Assembly: GCF_004339015.1 (NCBI RefSeq)
Contig: NZ_SMFQ01000005.1
Span: forward strand, 372,001 to 436,000
Length of the DNA: 64,000 bases
Source: Cocleimonas flava
GTDB taxonomy: Bacteria; Pseudomonadota; Gammaproteobacteria; Thiotrichales; Thiotrichaceae
Reading direction: 5' to 3'
The notes beneath the pieces were generated by a model. The model searched no databases. It worked only from the letters and a program-made list of their open reading frames with translations, and was not told the origin of the DNA. Below, in pieces: positions 34,826 to 42,799 of the stretch. Position 1 is the stretch's first letter. The number at the start of each line of letters is the position of its first letter. The position numbers were made by a program, and so were the translations under genes.

Positions 34826-35886
34826 AGATTTTAGATCGTTATTTATGGACATCAACCATACAGGGCATTCTCATTGCCTGGTTAGCCCTTGTTATTCTGG
34901 ATACTTTTTTTGCTTTTATTAATGAAGCAGGAAAAACCAATGCGCTTTACACGACGTTGCAGGCAATTATATATTTAATTTACACGCTTCCTGCCAGTTT
35001 CTATGAGTTTTTTCCCACAGCCGTTTTAATTGGAACATTACTAGGGCTCGGCAACCTTGCTGCAAACTCTGAATTTATCGCAATGCGAGCTGCTGGGGTA
35101 TCTATCGGAAATATAGTATTTTCAGTTATCAAACTCGGCACCATATTAGCGATAGGAATATTCATCGTTGGAGAATGGGTCGTCCCTGCCAGTGACTTAC
35201 ACGCTCGTAATTTTAAAGCCCAGTTAAAAAACAAAAATATTGTGCTTGTGGATGATTCTGGGCTTTGGGTAAAAGAGAAACAAAGCATTATCAAAATAGG
35301 TAAAGTGCTATCGAGCACTCAAGTTTCAGATGTCTCTATTTATTCGTTTAAAGAGGACCACTCTGGGCTGGAGACTTTAACGACAGTAAAAAATGCAAAA
35401 GCTAACGAGGATGACTGGAACTTTCATGGTGTTAATACAACAACCTTTAAGGATAATCATGTCCTCAAGACGTCTAACGAATTAAAACAACATGTGGCAT
35501 TCATAAACCCAAATGTTTTGAATGTGGCAAATACTGACCCCAGCCAATTATCGAGTAGCGCACTCTCAAAAATCATAGAATACCAAAAAGAAAATGCAAT
35601 TAAGACTGACAAATACGAGCTAATCTATTGGAAAAGGTTTTCAATTCCCTTATCCACTTTAGTCATGCTTATACTCGCAATGCCATTTTTATTTGGCTCA
35701 AACCGGGGGGGTGGCATGGGGCAACGAATCTTTGTCGGCATTTTAGTTGGTATTGTTTTTTATCTTGCCAACAGAACAGCCAATGAACTAGGCGCTGTTT
35801 ATGGGTTTTCTCCACTTGTTAGCGCCTTCCTCCCCTCTGTTATTTTTCTCTTTATTGGGCTTTTCGCAATCAGTAGGAAAACATAG
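34822..35886 (+). CDS. lptG: LPS export permease LptG
   Basis: The 354-residue partner of LptF with the same topology: LDRYLWTSTIQGILIAWLALVILDTFFAFINE at the N terminus, LIGTLLGLGNLAANSEFIAMRAAGVS as coupling region, periplasmic jellyroll, and terminal spans after residue 270. The loop SNRGGGMGQRIFVG uses consecutive glycine codons. It overlaps lptF by four bases. In many gammaproteobacteria lptFG lie beside pepA; here they are fused in an operon with a lipid A acyltransferase. Confidence 0.95.
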   Translation: MKILDRYLWTSTIQGILIAWLALVILDTFFAFINEAGKTNALYTTLQAIIYLIYTLPASFYEFFPTAVLIGTLLGLGNLAANSEFIAMRAAGVSIGNIVFSVIKLGTILAIGIFIVGEWVVPASDLHARNFKAQLKNKNIVLVDDSGLWVKEKQSIIKIGKVLSSTQVSDVSIYSFKEDHSGLETLTTVKNAKANEDDWNFHGVNTTTFKDNHVLKTSNELKQHVAFINPNVLNVANTDPSQLSSSALSKIIEYQKENAIKTDKYELIYWKRFSIPLSTLVMLILAMPFLFGSNRGGGMGQRIFVGILVGIVFYLANRTANELGAVYGFSPLVSAFLPSVIFLFIGLFAISRKT

Positions 35887-36048
35887 CTTTTTTAGCACTT
35901 AGTCTATTACTGCATCTAAGTATTCACTCCACACCATCAACTCTTTGGTCTGACTACTAAAATAAATTAGAATAGACTCAAGATGATTGCTTTCTCCAAA
36001 ACTAAGCACTCATCTTAACCACCGACACAGGAAGTGAACAGACAATCC

Positions 36049-37317
36049 ATGAAAGATATCACCAACAATATACCAAGTGACAATTTGAGGTGGTGCCTTA
36101 AACAGATAGAAAATGGTCCATGGAACCTCATCCAATTACGAGGTGAGCAACTATCTGACACTGAATTCAATCAGGGTGATATTGACCTTCTTATTTCCAA
36201 CGAGTCTGTTGAGCTTTTACTAAACGCTGTTTATAAATGGGTACGTGAGCGCAAATGCCACGCCCGGGTTATGTCTCGGAAAAATCGAAAAGTACAACTC
36301 ATACTGTATTCAACAGATGGTGAGGATTGCGTCATATTCGATCTTTGGTTAGAGCTTTGGCAATTTGATAACAAGCGAAGCTGTCTCACTTATCTCGGTG
36401 CAAAAGATGCAACCGAAACGCCACAATCTGCCATTGCCAGATTTCCTGCTAATCTTGAAGCATGTATTTACATTCAACATCTGCTATGTAAAAAACGCAG
36501 TATCGACAATCAATCAACCATAAGCAGGTTGAACGAATACAGCCAGAACTGTGACAAAGAAATCGCAGATATAATCTCGGAAATATTAAATTCCCAGGCA
36601 ATTTCACAAACGCTCGAAGAACTGACGCTGAAATACATTAATCAACGATGTCAACTGCAAACCCCCAGCACTTTTACACACACAGCCAAGCGATTAGGTT
36701 CTGTAATCAAAGAAAGCTGGCTGGCAGCTCCCAGACAAACCCGAATGATATCTATCATGGGCAGTGATGGTGCAGGTAAAACAACGCTGGCGAACCATTT
36801 ACTAGAATCAGTAGATAATGTATCTCGTGTATTTACTGGTAAACATCTGTATAGAAAATCTTATATCCATAAACTGATGGTCATTTTAATTAGACCTTTA
36901 CTGTTTCAATCGAGAGAGACTTTCGATGAAAAACTAGCGCCATGGGTTTATCTAAGAGCCAGTCTAGGTATCCGCATAAAATACTGGAGACAGAAAAATA
37001 AAGGCCTAATGCTAGTAGATAGAACAATTATGGATTTTTTGTATCTAGACAGAAAAACAGATACACCACGATTTTCCAGATTCAGATTTTTATCCAATGT
37101 CTTTGGCAAAAGAATCCCTATCATTCATTGTATTGTTAATCCTCAAAATATATCAGACAGAAAACCTGAAATGACAGAACAAGGAATCCTGCACTACAAT
37201 CAGGACATGTTTAACTGCCATTCCCTGCGATCACCCACAGACTACCTGGCATTTAACAATGATTGTTCACTTGAAGATTCTGTGGAAGCGCTCACAACCA
37301 TACTGAACAAGCTGTGA
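36049..37317 (+). CDS. two-domain protein: nucleotidyltransferase-like N terminus, thymidylate-kinase-like C terminus
   Basis: About 422 residues from the ATG at 36049, chosen because AGGAAG upstream is too close to the alternative GTG at 36034. The first 120 residues have an NTase-fold pattern: a G-D-I-D-L-L acidic motif and a second acidic strand FDLWLELWQF. The C-terminal half, from about 235, has a P-loop GSDGAGKTT, a LMLVDRTIMDF strand with a DR motif and a lid-like region, resembling thymidylate kinases. Such fused proteins occur in surface-polysaccharide clusters; function is unknown. The neighbours are LPS export and three further kinase or methyltransferase genes. Confidence 0.6.
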   Translation: MKDITNNIPSDNLRWCLKQIENGPWNLIQLRGEQLSDTEFNQGDIDLLISNESVELLLNAVYKWVRERKCHARVMSRKNRKVQLILYSTDGEDCVIFDLWLELWQFDNKRSCLTYLGAKDATETPQSAIARFPANLEACIYIQHLLCKKRSIDNQSTISRLNEYSQNCDKEIADIISEILNSQAISQTLEELTLKYINQRCQLQTPSTFTHTAKRLGSVIKESWLAAPRQTRMISIMGSDGAGKTTLANHLLESVDNVSRVFTGKHLYRKSYIHKLMVILIRPLLFQSRETFDEKLAPWVYLRASLGIRIKYWRQKNKGLMLVDRTIMDFLYLDRKTDTPRFSRFRFLSNVFGKRIPIIHCIVNPQNISDRKPEMTEQGILHYNQDMFNCHSLRSPTDYLAFNNDCSLEDSVEALTTILNKL

Positions 37318-37410
37318 TTCCAGTTAAATCGGTTATAACAAGACTGCAGAGTGAGTTATAATTCCACATCACATTAATCACCGTATTCACATTTACAGGA
37401 TTGCCACCCT

Positions 37411-38112
37411 ATGAGCTCCAGCGAAGTCCTACAACTTAAAGATAAGTCGGCATTTGGCGCAGGCGGCAGGCGACTTTGTTTTACCCATCCCAATGATCCC
37501 AGTAAGTGCGTCAAGATACTCAGACAAGACGATGATAGAACGGTGCGCTTAAAAAAGAAAAGAATCATTCCTGCCAGCTTTCACCGCGAATACGACAATA
37601 ATCGCCATGAAATGGAAGTTTTGAATGAGCTATACGATCAAATCGGAGAGGAGATGACCGACCACTTACCGAGATGTTATGGCATGCATGAAACTGACTT
37701 GGGACCTGGTCTTGTTTTAGACCTAATCCGAGATGAAGACGGTCAAATTGCAAGAAGCATTCGTCAGCTAATTACCGATGGTTTTGACCTTGCAGATTTA
37801 CGAACTGCATACGATAAGCTTGGTGATTTCCTGCATGAGCATATCGTACTTTCCAGAAAACTCCTTGACCATAACATCGTCGTAAGCTTTGATAAAGATG
37901 GTGTCCCAACCATGTATATCATAGACGGTTTGGGAGACCCCGCATTTATACCTCTTGCGCGCTGGTCAAAAACTCTGGGAAGAGCCAAAGTAAAGCGACG
38001 TATCGAAGAAGCATGGCCGAGATTTGAGAAATTCGCAAAGCAAGGTGGCGTTACCGAAGAAATGCGGAAAAACAGCACCTGGGATCAAGGTATACTTAGA
38101 CACCGAGATTAA
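37411..38112 (+). CDS. YrbL-family kinase-like protein
   Basis: The 233-residue protein fits the PhoP-network YrbL family: LKDKSAFGAGGRRLCFTHPNDPSKCVKILR at the N terminus (glycine-rich loop and lysine), then EVLNELYDQIGEEMTDHLPRCYG, LVLDLIRDEDG, a kinase-like LDHNIVVSFD (equivalent of the HxDxxxxN loop), and IIDGLGDPAFIPLARWSKTLGRAKVKRRI. The fold is that of small-molecule or LPS kinases; enterobacterial yrbL is PhoPQ- and BasRS-regulated but its substrate is unknown. It is in the glycan-modifying stretch after lptFG. Confidence 0.8.
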   Translation: MSSSEVLQLKDKSAFGAGGRRLCFTHPNDPSKCVKILRQDDDRTVRLKKKRIIPASFHREYDNNRHEMEVLNELYDQIGEEMTDHLPRCYGMHETDLGPGLVLDLIRDEDGQIARSIRQLITDGFDLADLRTAYDKLGDFLHEHIVLSRKLLDHNIVVSFDKDGVPTMYIIDGLGDPAFIPLARWSKTLGRAKVKRRIEEAWPRFEKFAKQGGVTEEMRKNSTWDQGILRHRD

Positions 38113-38176
38113 TACAGAGCAGAAAAAACAGGCTCTAACAAATCATCAACTATATTTCGAGATACAGGCACGCTTA

Positions 38177-38950
38177 ATGAGAAATGCCCGCACAGAAAAG
38201 CTAAAAGGAATCATCAGACCCTTTTTTTTCAAACTATTTAAACAAACAGGAAAGACTTATCTTTGCCCGATCTGTGGATACCAAGGGCCCTTTAAAGATA
38301 AACGCATTAGCAAAACACCCGATCTGATTCGAACCGATAGTAAATGCCCTAAATGTGCCTCCAACGAACGTCACCGTATGATGTTCCTTGTACTCAATGA
38401 AGTATTTAATACGACTGAAAAACAGGGTAAAAGCGTATTGCATATCGCCCCTGAAGAATGTTTAAAAGATATGGTCGCAGAAAAATTTGAGACGTATCAC
38501 ACAGCCGACTTGTTAAAAAAGGACGTAGATTTTAATGAAGACGTCCAGGACATGTCCTTTAGTGACAACTCCTACGACTGCGTAGTAATTTCCAGAGTAC
38601 TCACTGTCCCCCCCGATCTGGATGCCAGCCTTTCTGAGATTCATCGCGTCCTAAAACCAGGAGGTTTGGCTGTCATAGCAGAAATATACAAGCATGACGA
38701 GACCGTAGAATTTGGCAAAATGATTAACGAGCGTTCCCGCGAAATAGGCATTGATCTAATAGACAAAATTGACAATGTATTTGGTAAGACTGAATGCTTT
38801 TCATCAGATCGATATGACGATCAGTACCAACTTGCGAACAAGATGGTACTCGACGGGCAACCCACTGATAATTTCCCAGACAAAGTTAAAATCAACAATG
38901 TGGGTTTTAGCGAGCTGGTTGTCATTGGCAAAGTCGCGAATAAGACCTAA
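38177..38950 (+). CDS. SAM-dependent methyltransferase with N-terminal zinc-ribbon-like region
   Basis: I start at the ATG at 38177 (257 residues) because the longer frame from 38024 runs through the end of the YrbL gene. Residues about 25-65 hold two CxxC pairs, CPICGYQG and CPKCASNERHRMM, probably a zinc site. The methyltransferase core follows: VLHIAPEECLKDM, YHTADLLKKDVDFNEDVQDMSF, YDCVVISRVL, LSEIHRVLKPGGLAVIAE, typical of Methyltransf_11. Such zinc-ribbon methyltransferases occur in polysaccharide gene clusters. Its target is unknown. Confidence 0.75.
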   Translation: MRNARTEKLKGIIRPFFFKLFKQTGKTYLCPICGYQGPFKDKRISKTPDLIRTDSKCPKCASNERHRMMFLVLNEVFNTTEKQGKSVLHIAPEECLKDMVAEKFETYHTADLLKKDVDFNEDVQDMSFSDNSYDCVVISRVLTVPPDLDASLSEIHRVLKPGGLAVIAEIYKHDETVEFGKMINERSREIGIDLIDKIDNVFGKTECFSSDRYDDQYQLANKMVLDGQPTDNFPDKVKINNVGFSELVVIGKVANKT

Positions 38951-38971
38951 TTAATTGAGAGCAAATTTGTC

Positions 38972-39799
38972 ATGAAATCACCAATGCGCTGGCTAAAGCG
39001 TCACAAAGAACTAAAGAAAAATGCCAGCCGACGCATTGAAGTTGAAGCCGCACTTGAACGACGCGAAGGGCAAAAAATAAAGTTAAGCCCAGCTGCAGCA
39101 AAGGGAGGTTACGATGAGATTTACTATGCATCCAAAAATGGAAGCAGATTTGCAGTAGTTAGAATAAATAGCGAGCACAAAATAATAAATGACCCAATTG
39201 GCTCTCTTGACCCTGGTATCCCGCTTGGTCCCGTTGACCGTTTAAACAGAGAATGGGATGCCTACGTACAACTTGCACCTGGTGGACTTTCTCCTGAACC
39301 GCTTTGGCGATCTGAACACGCGATTGCGTGTAGTTGGTTACCCTGGGAAAGACTTTCCGGATATTTAACAAAAAACCGAGCGGAATTATGGAAGGTGCTA
39401 AGTAACGTTTTTCCTCTTATTTCAACAATGCATAGTCTAGGAGTGATTCATCTGGATCTTAACCTTGGCAACATACTCATAGACCCAAATAGTGAGAAAC
39501 TGGCAGTCATTGATTTTGAATTTGGCCCCGTGGAATGGGTTAATCAGGAGCAACAAATGGCGTTTGACTATTTGCGGCTGATTGACGATTGCCTGAAGCC
39601 TAGACGTGGAGGAAAAGTATTACTTGAAGATCCGAATAAATTAATAGAACTGCTCGGGGAGCATGTACCGGAAGCGACAAGAAACGCCGATCTTCACTTC
39701 GTTTACTCAAAGCTGCAACGCCTACAGCAACAACCTGAACTTTGTGTGCTGTTACAAACGATTTTCATCAATTTGCCAGACCCTCGCACTGAAGAATAA
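38972..39799 (+). CDS. LPS-kinase-like phosphotransferase
   Basis: The 275-residue protein has kinase-like motifs: SPAAAKGGYDEIYYASKNGSRFAVVRINSE (glycine-rich loop region), catalytic loop HLDLNLGNILIDP near residue 160 and AVIDFEFGP as the DFG equivalent. It resembles the Kdo/heptose kinase and Bud32-like group. Substrate is unknown, but the position after YrbL-like and methyltransferase genes and beside an LPS operon suggests core-sugar or polysaccharide phosphorylation. It is convergent with the deacetylase gene. Confidence 0.65.
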   Translation: MKSPMRWLKRHKELKKNASRRIEVEAALERREGQKIKLSPAAAKGGYDEIYYASKNGSRFAVVRINSEHKIINDPIGSLDPGIPLGPVDRLNREWDAYVQLAPGGLSPEPLWRSEHAIACSWLPWERLSGYLTKNRAELWKVLSNVFPLISTMHSLGVIHLDLNLGNILIDPNSEKLAVIDFEFGPVEWVNQEQQMAFDYLRLIDDCLKPRRGGKVLLEDPNKLIELLGEHVPEATRNADLHFVYSKLQRLQQQPELCVLLQTIFINLPDPRTEE

Positions 39800-39883
39800 C
39801 CTAAACTATCAATCGAACATTATCTCAAAAAGTCTTTTAAACGTTCTAGATTTACATTTTTTCTAAAAGATTCGACAGTTTTT

Positions 39884-40711
39884 TTATTTCTTAATGCCGC
39901 GTCGACCTGTTTTTATCTTTAGCTTGAATGCATAAAAGTTATCTTTTCCACTTACCGTTACTCGTTTTAAAAGATAGGGATTCGTTTCTTTAAAATTAGA
40001 AATCCCCGTTTCAACAGTCGTCGCATTTGTATACCCTGCTGATTCGACTAAGGCTAAATCAGCTTGATCAAACAAGCCAAAAGGGTAGCAAAATGAATGG
40101 CACTTAATATCGAAAAGATCTTCTATTTTTTTCTTAGAACCTACTATTTCATCATGCTTCTGTTCTTCTGAAAGCGTCGGCAAATTATCATGAGTAACAG
40201 TATGCGAACCTATTTCAACCAAGCCAGATTCTAATAACTCTTTTACCTGTTCGTCTGAAAGCTTAGGCTCAGCCATTAACTCTCCTGAATTATTCTTTTT
40301 TTTACGTTTGCTTGACCACTCTCTATTGTGCCTATCGATAACTAAATAAATGGTCGCTTTCGCTTTATATTTCTTTAGCAATGGCAGAGCATTGCTAATG
40401 TTATCTTGATAACCATCATCGAAGGTTATAGCGATACTTTTTTCAGGCAACTGATCCTTATTTGATAATAACTCAGACATCGTAAAAAACTGCCAATCAT
40501 TATCAGCCAGGTATCGAAGCTGCTTTTCAAACATTTCAGGTGAAACTCGTAAAGAATTGAATTTTGCCCCTGTTATTGGATCACTAATCATGTGATACAT
40601 CAGTATTCTGGGATACTGAAATGGAACTGCCTTTTTCCACCAGGCATATCGATGCGAATAATATGCGCCTAATAACACGAGAAATAAAATCAGTCCTATA
40701 TAAATAGACAT
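39884..40711 (-). CDS. membrane-anchored polysaccharide deacetylase
   Basis: The 275-residue protein has one N-terminal membrane anchor (3-20) and a NodB-type deacetylase domain: ILMYHMISD, SIAITFDDGYQDN with the catalytic and metal-binding aspartates, and SHTVTHDNL with the two metal-binding histidines; CYPFG closes the active site. It removes N- or O-acetyl groups from a surface glycan on the periplasmic side. It is the last gene of the ELM1-GT4-deacetylase operon, with three bases between it and the GT4 gene. Confidence 0.9.
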   Translation of the reverse strand: MSIYIGLILFLVLLGAYYSHRYAWWKKAVPFQYPRILMYHMISDPITGAKFNSLRVSPEMFEKQLRYLADNDWQFFTMSELLSNKDQLPEKSIAITFDDGYQDNISNALPLLKKYKAKATIYLVIDRHNREWSSKRKKKNNSGELMAEPKLSDEQVKELLESGLVEIGSHTVTHDNLPTLSEEQKHDEIVGSKKKIEDLFDIKCHSFCYPFGLFDQADLALVESAGYTNATTVETGISNFKETNPYLLKRVTVSGKDNFYAFKLKIKTGRRGIKK

Positions 40712-40714
40712 AAA

Positions 40715-41839
40715 CTAATTTTTCTCACTCAATGCGTCATATAAAGCCAAAGTCTTGTCTAACATTTCCTGTTTACTGTAAACAGCGAGCTCACCTTGCG
40801 GAGCTTGAATGTTACCATTATATAATTGCTTACATCGTATTGCGGTTTCTTCAGTATCGTTCAAACCTACCAGACCAGCCGGATAAACTTGCCCCATAGT
40901 TTCACCAACACCACCATGATTATAGGCAATGACTGGCGTTCCCAAACTAATCGCCTCAACGGCTGTGCGACCAAAAGACTCTGGTTGCGTTGAGAGTGAC
41001 AAAACAGCATTTGAGATAGCATATATTTCCTTCATGTCTGATCGATAGCCGGCAAAGGTAACGTAGTCGTCAAGCCCATCGGACTTTACTCTTGCATACA
41101 GCTCTTGCGCATATTGCTTTCTTTTGGGATCTTCTCCACCAACGATCAAGCCATGCACATTGAGATTTTCTGATTTCAATGTATTCAGAACATCCAGAAA
41201 GTCATTGTGACCTTTCAAGCGCGTCAAACGACCCGGCAGCGTGATTACCCATTTCCCCTGAGTTTGTGGATACTCTTGATACCAGGCAGCAAGCCATTCA
41301 GCTTCAGGTTGATAGTGAAATGGAAATTCTTTTATATCGATACCGCGTGCAATGGTAATGATTTTATCTTCATTGGTTTCAGGGTATTTATCGAGAATAT
41401 AAGATTTCACCGTATCTGAAACGGCAATGACTTTCTCACCATAAGTCATTATCTTACTGTAACGACTCACTGAATTTAAACCATGCATTGTGGTGATAAA
41501 GTGCGGTCGATTATTTGATGGCATTTTGCGCCAGGCTAACCATGCAACCCAAGCAGGCATTCTAGATCGTGCATGAATAATATCGATTTTATTCTGCTGC
41601 AACCAAGCTCGGAGCTTAGTGCCCTGCAAAAAAGTCAAAGGTGACTTTTTACCTAAATCCCAAAATATGTGTTCGCTGCCCTCCTCCTCAAGTCTTTTTA
41701 CTAAACGACCACCTGCAGACATTACAATTGACCTATGTCCGGCATCAACGATTGCTTTAGCAACCTCTAGGGTTCCCTTTTCCACCCCCCCACTTTCAAG
41801 GTCAGGGAGTAATTGCAATATCGTTAATTGTTTAGTCAT
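40715..41839 (-). CDS. GT4-family glycosyltransferase
   Basis: The 374-residue protein is a GT-B fold retaining glycosyltransferase: LQLLPDLESGGVEKGTLEVAKAI at the N terminus, LPGRLTRLKGHNDFLDVL, VHGLIVGGEDPKRKQY, and the E-x7-E motif PESFGRTAVEAISLGTPVIAYNHGG near residue 285. It adds a sugar during LPS or exopolysaccharide assembly at the inner membrane. The plus strand at 41782-41802, coding SGGV, matches the core of the C-run element. It abuts the ELM1-like gene without a gap. Confidence 0.88.
   Translation of the reverse strand: MTKQLTILQLLPDLESGGVEKGTLEVAKAIVDAGHRSIVMSAGGRLVKRLEEEGSEHIFWDLGKKSPLTFLQGTKLRAWLQQNKIDIIHARSRMPAWVAWLAWRKMPSNNRPHFITTMHGLNSVSRYSKIMTYGEKVIAVSDTVKSYILDKYPETNEDKIITIARGIDIKEFPFHYQPEAEWLAAWYQEYPQTQGKWVITLPGRLTRLKGHNDFLDVLNTLKSENLNVHGLIVGGEDPKRKQYAQELYARVKSDGLDDYVTFAGYRSDMKEIYAISNAVLSLSTQPESFGRTAVEAISLGTPVIAYNHGGVGETMGQVYPAGLVGLNDTEETAIRCKQLYNGNIQAPQGELAVYSKQEMLDKTLALYDALSEKN
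41782..41802 (+). repeat. C-run element core inside the GT4 gene
   Basis: CCACCCCCCCACTTTCAAGG matches the C-run core plus TTTCA of copies C and I. It encodes the conserved SGGVEKG motif through two consecutive GGG codons, so it may be coding coincidence. Confidence 0.4.
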
Positions 41840-42760
41840 TTATAACTCAAACTTCTCTAATAAAAGTTTTGCACAGCGATCTGCCTCGTAAAGTTCAGTT
41901 ACTGTATGGGGTCGATCTAGAGTGTTTAAAGAATCAACCGCGCCTTCGCTGATCAATCGGTCAATTTCTTTAGTTATCCGGGAAGGCTTATCATAATCAA
42001 GTTCAATTACGCCTGCTTTAGCTCCTGATGTGAGCGCTTCATATATCATTGAAATACTGTCAGCCGTCACCCAAACCTGTTCACTTTCATGCATTTTTTG
42101 TGGGAGCCAATCCGAAGAGACATTTTCAGGAACAATTAATACCAACTCAGGGAAATTTGTTTTAACTTCATCGTAGGTATCTTGTGGCGTTCTACGTGAA
42201 CCAGCAATCACCCATTGAATTTCTGGCTGTTTCGTAAGTACATTCTGGATCTGTTTTATAAGCTTTTTCGAGCTCCATTGATAATGTTTAGAAGGCCCTC
42301 CAAGCATTATCAAACCAGTATTCTTCACTGATGACGTTGTATTTGGCACGACACGATTAATCGCACCTACTGTTTCAATGATATTACTTCTGTTGCCTGG
42401 GTTATCGTGTCTTGGGATAAAACATAAATCAAAAAAGAAAGAAGGCAGACTTGGGCTCATCATCACCACGACCTTTCCACCAAAACACCTTCTATAAGCA
42501 AGCAAGCTCAAATGCGTTTGATGTCCTGCTCCAACAATTAACTCTGGAGCATCCTCTTTTTTATTTTTAAAACACCAGTTGAACAGCCACATTTTCAGCG
42601 CTTGAAAGGTAGTCAGTAAAGGAGGTCTACTTATTGAAACTTCTCGGTATTTTGATATAGCTTCCACCAACCCTTCTGATTGGTTGGCGTGACCCGGTCT
42701 GCCGTCTGTTAATATCCAGACATTTAAGACTCTGTCTTTTTTTGCATCTAAGTTATTCAT
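41840..42760 (-). CDS. mitochondrial fission ELM1 family protein (DUF1022)
   Basis: The 306-residue protein matches the ELM1 family: VWILTDGRPGHANQSEGLVEAI, ELIVGAGHQTHLSLLAYRR, VVMMSPSLP, GLIMLGGPSKHYQWS, WVTADSISMIYEALTSGAKAGVIEL. In bacteria these genes occur with glycosyltransferases and the fold looks like a GT-B enzyme, so a role in surface glycan synthesis is likely though unproved. It is the first gene of the three-gene operon, 40 bases after the UDP-sugar dehydrogenase on the same strand. Confidence 0.88.
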   Translation of the reverse strand: MNNLDAKKDRVLNVWILTDGRPGHANQSEGLVEAISKYREVSISRPPLLTTFQALKMWLFNWCFKNKKEDAPELIVGAGHQTHLSLLAYRRCFGGKVVVMMSPSLPSFFFDLCFIPRHDNPGNRSNIIETVGAINRVVPNTTSSVKNTGLIMLGGPSKHYQWSSKKLIKQIQNVLTKQPEIQWVIAGSRRTPQDTYDEVKTNFPELVLIVPENVSSDWLPQKMHESEQVWVTADSISMIYEALTSGAKAGVIELDYDKPSRITKEIDRLISEGAVDSLNTLDRPHTVTELYEADRCAKLLLEKFEL

Positions 42761-42799
42761 TTTTCTGGATATGTTTTATTCAGAGTGGAGACTTTTTAC

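Noticed and set aside
35698-35716. G7TGG run in lptG
   Set aside because: Lacks the AAGTA flank of the element on the G-rich strand; explained by consecutive glycine codons.
38024-38176. N-terminal extension of the zinc-ribbon methyltransferase
   Set aside because: It overlaps the YrbL coding region in another frame, and the family-like sequence starts after the internal ATG.
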